A stretch of DNA of 32,972 nt, taken from Candidatus Campbelliibacteriota bacterium. Lineage in GTDB: Bacteria; Patescibacteriota; Minisyncoccia; Phycocordibacterales; GCA-2747955. The notes beneath the pieces were generated by a model. The model was not told where the DNA came from. It did not search any database and was given only the letters and a program-made list of their open reading frames with translations. The position numbers were made by a program, and so were the translations under genes. Where the stretch lies: NCBI GenBank assembly GCA_947311625.1, contig CAMZKW010000002.1, forward strand, positions 83,013 to 115,984, read 5' to 3'. Of this stretch, positions 1-10,753 are shown piece after piece (the stretch's first letter is position 1; each line of letters opens with the position of its first letter).

Positions 1-1776
1 TTCTTCAGTTCTAGCTCCATCACAGTCAGGGAAGTGAGAGCAAGACATAAACCTTCCATTTCTGGATAGTTTTCAAACCATTTCTGCTCCACATTTTGGA
101 CAAATATAACCTTCAACTTTTCCAATGTTGGTAATTTTTTCAACATCTTTTTTTGAAGCAACAGCTTCTGTAAATTTATTATAGAAATTTGAAAGGAGAT
201 TTACATAGTCACCTTTACCTTCGGAGAGTAAATCCAAATCATCTTCCATATGAGCAGTAAACTCATCTGATATATATTCTTTAAAATGATCTTCAAGAAA
301 AGTTGAAACGGTCATTCCAATATCCGTTGGAATTAAGGTTCTACTTGTGGGGTCTACATAATTTCTATCTTTCAAAGTTCTGATAGTCGCTGCATAGGTT
401 GAAGGTCTTCCAATCCCACGAGATTCCATTTCTTTTACCAATCCAGCTTCAGAGTATCTGTTTGGAGGTGTTGTTTCTTTATCTTCAATATTTAATTTAA
501 TTAAGGAAAGATTTTCTCCTTTTTTTAATTCCGGTAAAATTTGGTCTTCACCACGAGCTTCTGGGAATACTTTAAATCATCCATCAAATTTTAATCTTGA
601 ACCAGTTAAAGAAAAATCTTTAATCTCATCAGAATTAGAAGCTGAAATTTTTGTTCTAATGGTTTCGGCATCTTTCATCTGAGAAGATACAGTTCTTTTT
701 CAAATTAAAGAATATAATCTTTCTTCATCATCATTTTTACCAGCTGATACTTTAGTAACATCAGTTGGTCGAACAGCCTCGTGAGCCTCCTGGGCATTCT
801 TTGATTTTGATTTAAAAGTTCTTCCTTCAAAATAATTATTTCCAAATTCATTTTTAATAAAATTTGAAATCATTCCAAGAGCTTGTTTTGAAAGCGTTGG
901 AGCATCTGTTCTCATGTAGGTAATATGTCCAGCTTCATAAAGTTTTTGAGCAGCTCTCATTGTTCTTGAAGGAGTAAAACCTAAATATGAATTGGCAGAT
1001 TGTTGAAGAGTTGATGTTGTAAAAGGGGAGTTCGGTTTTTTAGAAATAGAACTTTCTTTTATATCTTTGATTTCAAATTCTTTATTTTCTTCAGATATTT
1101 TTTTTATTTTATCAACTTCTTTTCTATCAAAAATATCACCGGGATATTTTAAAGAAATTATTTTTCCAGTTTTATCTTTTGTTTCGGCAACAATTCTTCA
1201 GTATTCTTCTGGGTTAAACTTTTGAATTTCCCTTTCTCTTTCAACTAAAATTCTAAGGGCTGGTGATTGAACTCTACCGGCAGAAAGGCCATATCATAAT
1301 TTTTGTCAGATTAAACCAGAAAGTCCATAACCAAATAATCTATCTAAAACACGACGAGCTTCTTGAGCTCTTTTCATATCCATATCAATATCTCTTTTGT
1401 ATTTCATTGCTTCAACAATGGCATCTTTAGTTATTTCATTAAAGGTAATTCTAGAATATTTACCTTCTCTTAATTTTAAAGTTTCTTTTACATGCCAGGC
1501 AATAGCTTCACCTTCTCGATCGTTATCGGCTGCAAGAATAACTTCTTCGGCTTCCGAAGCTGCATCTTTTAATTTTCTAATAACTTCTCTTTTGTTGTCA
1601 AGATTTACATAATTTGGTTTAAAACCATTTTCAATATCAATGGTAGCAGCTTTTTTTGAAGCTGATTTTGGAATATCTCTTATGTGTCCAACGGATGAAA
1701 GGACTTTATAGCTTCCACCGAGATATTTTTCTATGGTCTTGGCTTTCGCCGGAGACTCTACAATTACAAGTTTCAT
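1..1776 (-). CDS. topA: DNA topoisomerase I (type IA), 3' end truncated by window edge; UGA read as Trp
   Basis: [20 protein letters not shown] start, [20 protein letters not shown] motif, [51 protein letters not shown] and a CPKCGAEMV zinc-binding motif. ORF-track pieces 73-441, 700-960 and 1306-1776 join in one frame through TGA codons. Confidence 0.97.
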
Positions 1777-1898
1777 ATTTCATTATCATAAAATAAAAAA
1801 AAATAATTTGCAAATACAAAGAGCCTAAGATAGTTACTAAAAGATAGAATTTTCATATTTTTTTTAGTTTTTATTTTAATTTTTGTTATAATTGGGGT

Positions 1899-2203
1899 AT
1901 TCTATTCAGGATAATACTTAATATTTTAAATATTAAGAGGAAAGTCCGGGCAGACATTTAAGTTATTGTCTAACCGACAACAAGCGTGAGCTTAGAGGTG
2001 CGAGCAGTGACGTTATTAATAGCAATATTGATAATAACCTTAGGGTTAAAACTTTTTGGAAACAAAAAGAGTGAAACGGCTAAATCCTTGACTGTCTGCA
2101 AGGTCGTATTTTATTGAACCGCTAAAGATTTTTGGTAACAAATTTCATAGATAAATTTTATCCCCATTTTTAATGGAACAAAACCCGGCTTATTGAATAG
2201 AAT
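1899..2203 (+). ncRNA. rnpB: RNase P RNA (bacterial type)
   Basis: Conserved GAGGAAAGTCCGGGC near the 5' end, internal GTGAAACGGC, and ACAAAACCCGGCTTA at the 3' end. P1 helix ATTCTATTCA/TGAATAGAAT pairs the two termini. TATAAT at about 1887. Confidence 0.93.
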
Positions 2204-2208
2204 AATAA

Positions 2209-2242
2209 AAAAAACAATTTTTAAAAATTGTTTTTTTTATTT
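2209..2242 (+). terminator. Rho-independent terminator of rnpB
   Basis: AAAAAACAATTTTTAAAAATTGTTTTTTTT. Confidence 0.75.
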
Positions 2243-2402
2243 TTAATTTTTGTAAAAATAAATTTATCAATTATTTTTCTTAAAACTTGTAACTTTAATA
2301 AATAGTTATTTTTTAATTTATATTAAAAATAATTTTAATATTTTTTTTCTTGATTTTTTATTTTTTTAGTGTAAAATATAAAAACCTTGGAAAAGGGAAT
2401 AG

Positions 2403-2476
2403 GCTCGGGTAGCTCAGTTGGCTAGAGCACTTGATTGAAGCTCAAGGTGTCGGCAGTTCAAGTCTGCCCCCGAGCA
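2403..2476 (+). tRNA. tRNA-Phe (anticodon GAA)
   Basis: Acceptor GCTCGGG/CCCGAGC, D-arm AGCTCAGTTGGCTAGAGC, anticodon stem-loop CTTGA-TTGAAGC-TCAAG, T-loop GTTCAAGTC. CCA not encoded. Confidence 0.95.
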
Positions 2477-2484
2477 CAAAAATC

Positions 2485-2510
2485 TAAAAAATAGCAATTG
2501 CTATTTTTTT
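2485..2510 (+). terminator. Intrinsic terminator after tRNA-Phe
   Basis: AAAAAATAGCAATTGCTATTTTTTT. Confidence 0.75.
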
Positions 2511-2613
2511 GTTTTTTTAATTTGTGTATGTGATAGATCTAAAAAAAGTTTAGTTATTGTTAAATAATTGGTTGAAAATTGCAAAAGAGTTTTTTTATTG
2601 TTATTATTGTAAT

Positions 2614-3015
2614 ATGAAAGAAAAAACAATTTTTGAAAAAATTATTGATAGAGAGATCTCATCAGATATTATTTATGAAGATGATAGGCATATTGCTTTT
2701 TTAGATATTTTTCCTTTTGAAAAAGGTCATGTTTTAGTGGTTCCAAAAAAGGCTTATGAAACAATTTTTGGCATGCCAGAAGATGAGTTTTTGGATTTAC
2801 AAAAAATAGTTTTTAAAGTGGTAAATAAAGTTCATCAGAAATTAGGTGGTGGTTTGAATATTTTGCAAAATAATTATAAAATTGCAGGTCAGGTTGTTCC
2901 TCATGTTCATTTTCATATTATTCCAAGAAATGAGGATAAAAAATTATATTATCCTTCAGATGCAAAATATGAGGAAGGTGAGAAGGAAAAAATTTTAGAA
3001 AAAATAAAATTTTAA
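2614..3015 (+). CDS. HIT family protein (HINT-like histidine triad hydrolase)
   Basis: IFEKIIDREISSDIIYEDDRHIAFLDIFPFEKGHVLVVPKKAYETIF...GQVVPHVHFHIIPR; HVHFH histidine triad. ATG at 2614 fits family N-termini better than 2557. Confidence 0.93.
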   Translation: MKEKTIFEKIIDREISSDIIYEDDRHIAFLDIFPFEKGHVLVVPKKAYETIFGMPEDEFLDLQKIVFKVVNKVHQKLGGGLNILQNNYKIAGQVVPHVHFHIIPRNEDKKLYYPSDAKYEEGEKEKILEKIKF

Positions 3016-3024
3016 TTTTTTGGT

Positions 3025-4395
3025 TTGGTTTTTACGGTGCTCTTCGGAGTTTTTCTATTGTCGGGTTGTGGCCCGACTACTACAGGTGATGATAACACCA
3101 CAGTGGTGGATGGTAACGATACCAACACCACAGTGGTGGTATGTCCTCGGGCTCACAAGTTGACTCGTAGCGAGTTGATTGGGTTGGAGGCGGATGTGCT
3201 TGATGTGGTAAAAAATAGCAGCGTAAAAAAAGCCAGCGCTTGGATTTACCAAGCTACGGGGTATTATTACTCCGTGAAATATTATTTTGGAGAAAGGCTA
3301 ACATCGATGATTGCGAAGCATCCATCAGCTGTTTCCAAAATAGTTGATATCTTTGGTGGTTTTATTCTTAAACACCAAGATATTGACACTCTTGAGAGTC
3401 TTAAAAGAATTATCTCTTGGGCTCAGGAGAAAAGGGTTTTGGCAAACCGGGATGATTTTAGTCAAGCAGTAAGAAATTATCTGCTTGCCGAGGAATTCTA
3501 TTTTGTCAACGGAGATAGATGGAATTTGTCAAAAGATATCAGAGATATTTCTGCCTTGGACATCCCAGATGCCCTGGCAATTTTCCGGAATTTCAACATA
3601 GAAGTTGATCATGAAAATTGCTACTGGGAGAAAACTCTTGAAGTTTTGGCAGAAAAAATAGAATCTGCCATCAATGACTATCAAGAGCCAGGTGAATTTG
3701 AAACCAACACCCCTCTAAAAAGTGGTTGTTACAATAACTATAATTTCAGCCACACTCTAGTAAACAGCAATTTTGTTGGAAACCTGGAGATGGGTGACCA
3801 GGGTGATGAGGTTCGAAGGCTGCAGATTGCCTTGCAACCCTATGGTTCAAGTGTGTCTGATGAAGGAGTCTTTGGGGTTGAACTTCAAAAAGCTCTCTTG
3901 AATTTCCAAAAAGCCTACGGCTTGGAGGAGACATGGGAGCTTGATGAGGCCACAAGAACTGAGCTTAATCAAAAGCTGAATAGCGAAAATGCTGTCAGTT
4001 TTTGCATTGAGCCGGCTAATGACCAGTTTGTTGAAGACGGCCAGGTGGCCGACTTCTTCAAGGTCGTTGTTGAAACTGAAGCAGACCAACCTTCTTTAGA
4101 ATGGCTAAAACTTCAGTTTGAGGGGTCGGCATCTTTGGATTCTCTGAATGCAATTTTTATTCTAGATGAAAACCACGACATTCTTTATGATGGTGGGGTT
4201 GATTCTAGAGAGAGTTGGTTGTATCTCAACTTACCACTTAAAAAAGGCAAAAATGTCCTTTATGTGGCAGTTGAGTATGATGTTAATGCTGACAATGACG
4301 GCTTAGAAATGTCAGCAGAAATCCTGAATGTAGAGTTTGTAAACTCTTATTTTCAGGTTTCAGAGGAAGGGGCAACCCATACTCTGAGATATTAA
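3025..4395 (+). CDS. Lipoprotein with peptidoglycan-binding (PG_binding_1-like) domain; TTG start likely
   Basis: N-terminal hydrophobic stretch with lipobox LLSGC. LEMGDQGDEVRRLQIALQPYGSSVSDEGVFGVELQKALLNFQKAYGLEE matches the PG_binding_1 pattern. Only UGG Trp codons. Confidence 0.8.
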   Translation: MVFTVLFGVFLLSGCGPTTTGDDNTTVVDGNDTNTTVVVCPRAHKLTRSELIGLEADVLDVVKNSSVKKASAWIYQATGYYYSVKYYFGERLTSMIAKHPSAVSKIVDIFGGFILKHQDIDTLESLKRIISWAQEKRVLANRDDFSQAVRNYLLAEEFYFVNGDRWNLSKDIRDISALDIPDALAIFRNFNIEVDHENCYWEKTLEVLAEKIESAINDYQEPGEFETNTPLKSGCYNNYNFSHTLVNSNFVGNLEMGDQGDEVRRLQIALQPYGSSVSDEGVFGVELQKALLNFQKAYGLEETWELDEATRTELNQKLNSENAVSFCIEPANDQFVEDGQVADFFKVVVETEADQPSLEWLKLQFEGSASLDSLNAIFILDENHDILYDGGVDSRESWLYLNLPLKKGKNVLYVAVEYDVNADNDGLEMSAEILNVEFVNSYFQVSEEGATHTLRY

Positions 4396-4435
4396 AGTTT
4401 GGGGTTCGCCCCAGACATAAGGTTTATTATATTTT

Positions 4436-4463
4436 AAATAGCAAATCATTGCTGTTTTTTTAA
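4436..4463 (+). terminator. Candidate intrinsic terminator after the lipoprotein gene
   Basis: AGCAA-ATCA-TTGCT followed by GTTTTTTT. Confidence 0.55.
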
Positions 4464-4508
4464 ATAAAAAGGACAGTCTTTGCCTGTTAAAATTTAAAAA
4501 TAAAAAAC

Positions 4509-4561
4509 TTTTACAATACACCCGGTGTAGAGTTAAACCCTACACCGGGTGTATTGTAAAA
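4509..4561. repeat. Perfect 22-bp inverted repeat (9-nt loop) between convergent genes; possibly a bidirectional terminator
   Basis: TTTTACAATACACCCGGTGTAG - agttaaacc - CTACACCGGGTGTATTGTAAAA. Confidence 0.85.
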
Positions 4562-5980
4562 TTAAATTTTAGAAATTTTTTGTTCTCCGTCTACATCCTT
4601 AACTTCGAAACCGAATTCTCTAACCTTTTCTCTCAACTCGTCAGATTTTTCTCAATTTTTTTCTTTACGGGCTTTCTTTCTTTCTTCTAAAAGTTTTTTA
4701 ACCTCTACTGGAATTTCAATTTTTTCAGAAATTTCTTTTTCTAAATTTAATCCAAGCACTTTGTCAAAATCTAAAATAGTTGATTTTTTATCAACATCGG
4801 GTAAATCAGATTTTAAAATTTCTCAAATCAGAGAAAGGGCTTCGGGGATTGAGAAGTCGTCGGATATTTTTTGAATAAATTTTTCTTTTCATTCTTTTGA
4901 AATTTTTCCACCATCGGAAAAAGTTTTTAATTTTTCAACTAATTTTTTTCTAGCAGTTTGGGAAGCTTTCAGAGAATCTCAGGTAAAATTCTGTTTTGAA
5001 CGATAGTGAGCCTGTAAAAAGAAATATCTTAAATCTATTGGATAAAACCCTTTTTCTTCAACTTCTTGTAAAGAATAGGAAGTTCCTTCGGACTTTGACA
5101 TCTTTTTACCCTCCACTAAAAGATGCTCATTATGAACTCAGTAATCTACATATTTTTCTCCGTTGGCTGCTTCCGATTGGGCAATCTCATTTGTGTGATG
5201 AATTGGAATATGTTCGATTCCACCCATTTTAATATCTATGGTATTTCCACAAAGTTTTCTAGCCATAGCTGAACATTCCATGTGCCATCCTGGAAAACCT
5301 TCTCCATCTTTTACCAGCGGGGAAGAAAAAGGAGATTTTCAAGTTTGTAAAGCATTTTTATGGAACCCAACTTTAAAAAATCAAAGAGTAAAATCTTCTG
5401 GATTTCTTTTTTCTTCATCTTTAACCTTTCCATTACCAGCTCCAGCTTTTTGGTTTTCACTTTTTTGACCTGTTAGTCTGTGATAATTTTTAGCCTTTGA
5501 AACATCAAAATAAATTGCCAGTGGGGTAGAGTAGGCATAACCTTTTTCTAAAAGTTCTAAAACCATCTTTTGCATTTCTTGAATATATTTTGTGGCTTCT
5601 GGTCTGTGATTTGGTAAAAGAGTATTTAATTTTTGAATATCTTCTTCATAAATTTTTTTATACTTTTCGGCAATTTTCAAAGGTTCTAAATTTTCTCTTT
5701 TTGCCGCCTTTTCCATTCTGTCTACTCCCGTGTCGGCATCTCCATCATTATCTCCGGAAAGATGACCTACATCGGTATAATTTCTAACAAAATTCACTTC
5801 ATAGCCAAGATATTTCAAAGTCCTATTTATTAAGTCCGCCATAACCACCGCTCGCATATTTCCAATATGCTGGGTTCAGTAAAGAGTTGGTCCACATTGA
5901 TAAAAATTTACCTTATTTTCCTGAACTGGCTGAAACCCTTCTTTTTGTTTTGATTCTGTATTTAATATTTTTAAAGTCAT
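4562..5980 (-). CDS. cysS: Cysteinyl-tRNA synthetase; UGA read as Trp
   Basis: [92 protein letters not shown] (KMSKS). Whole CDS fragmented by TGA. Confidence 0.95.
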
Positions 5981-6024
5981 AAAAATATTATAGCATTTTT
6001 ATTTTTTAAATTAAATAAAACAGC

Positions 6025-6054
6025 TTGACAAAAAAAAAAAAAAACGATTATAAT
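6025..6054 (+). promoter_or_regulatory. Sigma70-type promoter TTGACA-N18-TATAAT with poly(A) spacer
   Basis: Exact consensus -35 at 6025-6030 and -10 at 6049-6054 upstream of the 6189 ORF. Confidence 0.75.
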
Positions 6055-6087
6055 TCAACCAGACCAAAAAATGAAGGTCAAGGCTAA

Positions 6088-6132
6088 AAGCTCTAAATTT
6101 AAGAAGTTTGAGAACTTTTTATTTTAGAGCTT
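6088..6132 (+). promoter_or_regulatory. Nested stem-loop in the 5' leader of the 6189 ORF
   Basis: AAGCTCTAAA...TTTAGAGCTT outer stem with inner AAGTT-TGAG-AACTT. Confidence 0.5.
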
Positions 6133-6188
6133 GGAAAGCAAGGTGGCGAAAGCTAAAATATGAGCACAAAAAAAGAAAGGAGTGCGAA

Positions 6189-7121
6189 ATGAGTGGAGAA
6201 AAAGATATGAGTTTAGGTTTAAAAGATTTGAAGAAAATGTTTTCTTCAATGGAGTATTTTAGAATGTTTCATTTTAGGTATCAAGATAACCCAGAAGTGG
6301 TAATCGAAGCAATAAAATACCCTTGGGAAGGCAATATAAAAGAATATCTTGCCGAAAAGGTTATTTATAATTTTTTTGGGCGCACAGGATTTTATTATGA
6401 TTGTTTCTTCACGAAGGACATTCGGGCTATGTTGTTACCTAGAATGTTCGAAGTTTTATTGAAAGATAAGGCGGTGGAAAAAAAAGACGAAAAACTTGGG
6501 TGGGTGTTAATAGCACTTTCCTGGGTTGATAATGATATACTAAAATATCTTTCTATGATTCCAACTGGTTATTGGGTTTCTGGGAATGATGATATTTATA
6601 TTATTGATGAGTTTGATATAAACTTATCAAGAGAAGAATGGAAAAAAAAATTCCAACTTATGTTGGAAAATAAAGAGAATGGCCCATATTCTATGGGTGA
6701 TATTCTGAAAAAGATAGGAAGAGATAAACTAACAGAAGAAGAATTCATCAAAAAATTATCTCACTATCCAGTAGGATATCACCAATGGGAAGTTTTTTAC
6801 CCAGAGCTTGATGATGATTCTATGTTAAAGGAGGCACTCAGGTCATTTTCTTTCATAAAAGAGGACCGGTTTATAACTACCCGTCTAGGAGAATACCTTG
6901 AAGATGGCACTAAAGAAAGGATGAAGAGGCTGAAAAATGATGACCCAGAGTTTAAAAAGGTGTTAGAGGATATTGTCTCCAATAGCCTCAAGTTAGACAT
7001 AGTTTATATTGGCACTGTAAAATATATTACCCTTTTAATAAGGGAGGTTATAGTAAGAGAATTAACCTGTGAAGAATTAAGGGTCTATTTTGATGTCCTT
7101 TATTCAAACGGAAAAATTTAG
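6189..7121 (+). CDS. Hypothetical protein (orphan), SD-led, uses only UGG for Trp
   Basis: AAAGGAG 8-9 nt before ATG; 311-codon open frame; no family recognised. Confidence 0.75.
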   Translation: MSGEKDMSLGLKDLKKMFSSMEYFRMFHFRYQDNPEVVIEAIKYPWEGNIKEYLAEKVIYNFFGRTGFYYDCFFTKDIRAMLLPRMFEVLLKDKAVEKKDEKLGWVLIALSWVDNDILKYLSMIPTGYWVSGNDDIYIIDEFDINLSREEWKKKFQLMLENKENGPYSMGDILKKIGRDKLTEEEFIKKLSHYPVGYHQWEVFYPELDDDSMLKEALRSFSFIKEDRFITTRLGEYLEDGTKERMKRLKNDDPEFKKVLEDIVSNSLKLDIVYIGTVKYITLLIREVIVRELTCEELRVYFDVLYSNGKI

Positions 7122-7124
7122 GTA

Positions 7125-7160
7125 TAACCCAGTTTTTATTCCGGGTTGTTTTTTTTTTTA
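7125..7160 (+). terminator. Intrinsic terminator
   Basis: AACCCAG-TTTTTATT-CCGGGTTGTTTTTTTTTT. Confidence 0.75.
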
Positions 7161-7246
7161 AAAAAGTTTGCAATGAAGCCATTATTTTTTTCTCTAAAAA
7201 ATAAAAAAATAATGCTATAATAAATTTATAAATTAATAAAATTATT

Positions 7247-9574
7247 ATGAATGATATAACATATTTTGGAAAAACAAATTCAAGAGGTAAGGAAATTGAA
7301 TTTGGTATAAGAGATGAAGATAGATTGAAACATATTTATATTATTGGAAAAACTGGTATGGGTAAATCTACTCTTTTAGAAAATATGGCAGTTCAAGACA
7401 TTAAAAGAGGGAATGGGTTAGCATTTATTGACCCTCACGGTTCTGCAATTGAAACTTTTTTAGATTATATTCCAGAAAATAGAATAAATGATGTGGTATA
7501 TTTTGCACCATTTGATACCGAATATCCCATTGCTTTTAATCCTTTGGAAAATACAGATGCAACTAAAAGATATCTCACTGCTCAAGGGTTAATGGCAGCC
7601 TTTAAAAAAATATTTGGTGAAGAATCTTTTTCCGATAGAATGCAACATATGACCAATAATACTTTATTGGCTCTTTTGGAATACCCGGGAGCAACATTAT
7701 TACATATAACGAGAATGCTATCTGACGATGCTTTTAGAGATGATGTTATTGGATATATTACAGATCCATCAGTTAAAGCTTATTGGGTTAATGAATTTAA
7801 TATGTGAGATGAAAAATTTAGAAGAGAGGCTTCAGCTGCTGTTTTAAATAAAATTGGTCAATTTACCACAAACCCCTTAATTAGAAATATTGTGGGACAG
7901 GAAAAATCATCTTTTGATTTTAGAGATATTATAGATAATAGAAAAATTCTTTTGGTTAATTTATCTAAGGGTCAAATTGGAGAAGATAATGCTAATCTTT
8001 TGGGTGCCATGCTTACAACTAAATTATATTTAGCTGCTATGTCTCGTGCCGATAAAACAAAATCAGAAATTAAAAATTTACCATCTTTTTATTTATACAT
8101 TGATGAATTTCAAAATTTAGCAAATGATTCATTTGCTAATATTTTAGCTGAGGCAAGAAAGTATAAACTTTCTTTAATTCTGGCTCATCAATATATGGAA
8201 CAGATGCCTGACACAATTAGAGCTGCTGTTTTTGGAAATATTGGTACAATGATTTCTTTTCAAGTTGGAGCTATTGATGCTGAGATTTTAGAACAACAAT
8301 TTCTACCAGTTTTTACAGCAGAAGATTTTACAAATTTAGGTTTTACTGAAATTTATTTAAGAATGGCCATTGAAGGTATTACTTCAGCTCCTTTTTCTGC
8401 TTCCACATTGCCACCAATAAAAACTCCAGAAATAAAATTTGTTGATGAGGTTATAGAATCTTCAAGAAAAAATTTTGCTAGTTCTAGAATTATTGCAGAA
8501 AAAAGAATTACAGATTGGATTGAGAAAAAATATGTAGATAAAAGATCTTTAGAAAAATTAAAGGAAAATTTAAAATGAGAAAGAGAAAAATATTTTAAAT
8601 ATGGTCCTAAAAAATATGAAGCCAATGAAGAAGTTATAAAAGAGGCAAAAGAAAAATTAGGATTTACATCTTTTGAAGATGAAAAAAATGGAGTTAAAAA
8701 AGTTAAAGATGTTGTCGAAGAAAATACTAAAAAGATAATTGAAAAAACTTCTAAAGTTGTTGAAAAAACTAAAGATGTTATAAATAAAGATTTATCTTTT
8801 GAATCTTTTAAAAAAATGAAAGAAGAAAAAGATAATAAAAACTCTATAGAAGAATATAATAATTTTTTAACAGAAGAAGAAAAATTTATTTTAGAAATGC
8901 AGAAAAAAGATGGATTTTTGCCAAAAGATTTTCAGCCAAAAATAGTAAATAATGATGAGTTTAATATTCCATCTGTAATAATTCAAGATACAACTGAAGA
9001 GATAAAAAAAGAAACTACTTTTAAAATTAAGAAAAAAGAATATAGTAAAAAAGAAGTTTCAAAAGAAAAAAAAGAGGAAAATGAGAAAAAAATAATAAAA
9101 GAAAAATATGTGAAACAAGATAAAGAAAATGGGGATAAAAATTATTCTGGGAATAGTAGCAAAAAAGATTTTAGCAAAGTTTTTGAAAAAGTAAAAAAAG
9201 TTTCTGAAAAACCTGAAGAAAATAAAATAAAAAAAACTTTTATAAAAAATAAAGAAAAAAAATATGAAAATAAAAAGTTTGTAAAAAAAGATAATTTTGA
9301 GTCTAAAAATAGAGAGGAAAAAAGTAAGAAGCGAGTGAAGAAAGAATTTTCGAAAGTGGAAAAAAAAGAGGATTTTGCTTCGCAAAATACTCTCAAAGAA
9401 AAAGAAGAAAATCCTTTCAAACAAGCTTTTTCAGATATAAAATTAGAAGAAAAAAAGTCTTTCAAAAGAAATAGTGAAAATGAAAAAAAAACTTTTGAAA
9501 AAGTTAAGAAAATAGAAGGCAAAAAAAATAATAATGATTTAAAAGATTTTTTAAAACAAATTAAAAAAGATTAA
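7247..9574 (+). CDS. VirD4/TraG/TraD-like type IV secretion coupling ATPase with long Lys/Glu-rich C-terminal tail; UGA read as Trp
   Basis: Walker A GKTGMGKSTLLENMAVQDI, FIDPHG, YWVNEFNM[W]DEKFRREASAAVLNKIGQFTTNPLIRNIVGQ, YIDEFQN, AEARKYKLSLILAHQY. Three ORF-track pieces join via TGA at 7805 and 8576. Confidence 0.92.
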
Positions 9575-9587
9575 TTTTTTATTATAT

Positions 9588-9626
9588 AAAAAGTGAGTTG
9601 GAGTGAAGCATCGACTCACTTTTTCT
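9588..9626. terminator. Intrinsic terminator
   Basis: AAAAAGTGAGT...ACTCACTTTTT. Confidence 0.75.
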
Positions 9627-9649
9627 CTTTAAAAATGGTAAAATAAACT

Positions 9650-10198
9650 ATGTTCAAATTAGAAAATAACCCTGAAAAAGATAATAAAATTATAGAAAAG
9701 TTTGATAAACTCACTAACCAATTAAAGAATAATAGAGGTATGGCATTCACTCTTTTTCTGGTAATAATTTTCCTCGCTATATTTGGAGAAAAAATTTTAG
9801 GAAATTGATTTTCTGATATAGCAGAATTTCTTCAAGGAATATCTATGATGATTGTTTTTATAGGATATGCATCTCTTAAATCAAAAAAGACTTTAAAAAG
9901 TGAAGATAAAAAAGATTATCTTTTTAAAAGTGGTAATTTATTAAATTTAGAAAAAAAGTTTTATAATTCTTTTGGAAAAAATATTTCAGATTCACTTGTT
10001 GATTATGAGGATAATCAACAAGGCATAGTAAAAGATTTTTTAGATATAAAAGACACTTCATACAAAAAACTATCTTCAAAATATGATATTCATCAATCCA
10101 ATGATACAGAATTCATTTCTGGAGAGTGAAAAATGAGATTTCAAGTTTTAATCTTATTGGGAATACTTTTGGGAATATATTTTACTTTTGTGAAATAG
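9650..10198 (+). CDS. Small membrane protein of unknown function; UGA read as Trp
   Basis: MFKLENNPEKDNKIIEKF... with hydrophobic segments near the N-terminus and at the C-terminus; two in-frame TGA; TAA/TAG-free for 182 codons. Confidence 0.7.
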
Positions 10199-10268
10199 AA
10201 TTTTTTGAAAAAACTTTAAAAAAAAAGATATTTTATCATTTTTTTATTAATTATGATAAAATTAAAAA

Positions 10269-10703
10269 ATGAAAATACAATTAATAACCATTGGTGAGCC
10301 AAAATGGGAATATAAAAAAATATTTGATGAATATTTAAAAAGGTTGAGTGGTTTTGTGAAAGTAGAATATTTTCCCATAAAAGAAAATAAAGATTCTGAA
10401 AAAAAGATTTTAAAACTCATCGAAAAAACCAGAGTTGTATTGTTAGATGAAAAAGGAAAAGAATTTTCCTCAAAAGGTTTGGCAAATTTTTTAGAAATTT
10501 CTGAACAAGAATCAGAAAAAAAGATTTCTTTTATAATTGGTGGAGCAGATGGGCACAGTGATTTAGTTAGGGAAAAATCTGACTTTTTAATATCATTTTC
10601 AAAATTAACTTTTCCCCACGACCTAGCTATGGTAATTTTAGTGGAAACTCTTTATCGTTCATTTTCCATAAAAAATAATCATCCTTATCACAGGGAAGGT
10701 TAG
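10269..10703 (+). CDS. rlmH: 23S rRNA (pseudouridine1915-N3)-methyltransferase RlmH
   Basis: MKIQLITIGEPK...VVLLDEKGKEFSS..FIIGGADGHSD...LTFPHDLAMVILVETLYRSFSIKNNHPYHREG. Confidence 0.95.
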   Translation: MKIQLITIGEPKWEYKKIFDEYLKRLSGFVKVEYFPIKENKDSEKKILKLIEKTRVVLLDEKGKEFSSKGLANFLEISEQESEKKISFIIGGADGHSDLVREKSDFLISFSKLTFPHDLAMVILVETLYRSFSIKNNHPYHREG

Positions 10704-10753
10704 TTTCTTATTTCACAAGAGTTTTTTAAAAATATGTTATAATAATAAATATT

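Noticed and set aside
1397-1612. Plus-strand 71-aa ORF
   Set aside because: Antisense to conserved topA; shadow ORF.
3055-4089. Minus-strand ORFs of 65, 69 and 80 aa
   Set aside because: Antisense to the lipoprotein gene; no convincing signals.
4996-5787. Plus-strand ORFs of 78, 76 and 65 aa
   Set aside because: Antisense to cysS.
9059-9522. Minus-strand Phe/Lys-rich ORFs (121 and 126 aa)
   Set aside because: Antisense of the Lys/Glu low-complexity tail; compositional artefact.
7247-9574. Interpreting fragmented genes as pseudogenes or sequencing errors
   Set aside because: All breaks are in-frame TGA only, with no TAA/TAG and no frame shifts, across about 17-18 genes including essential ones.
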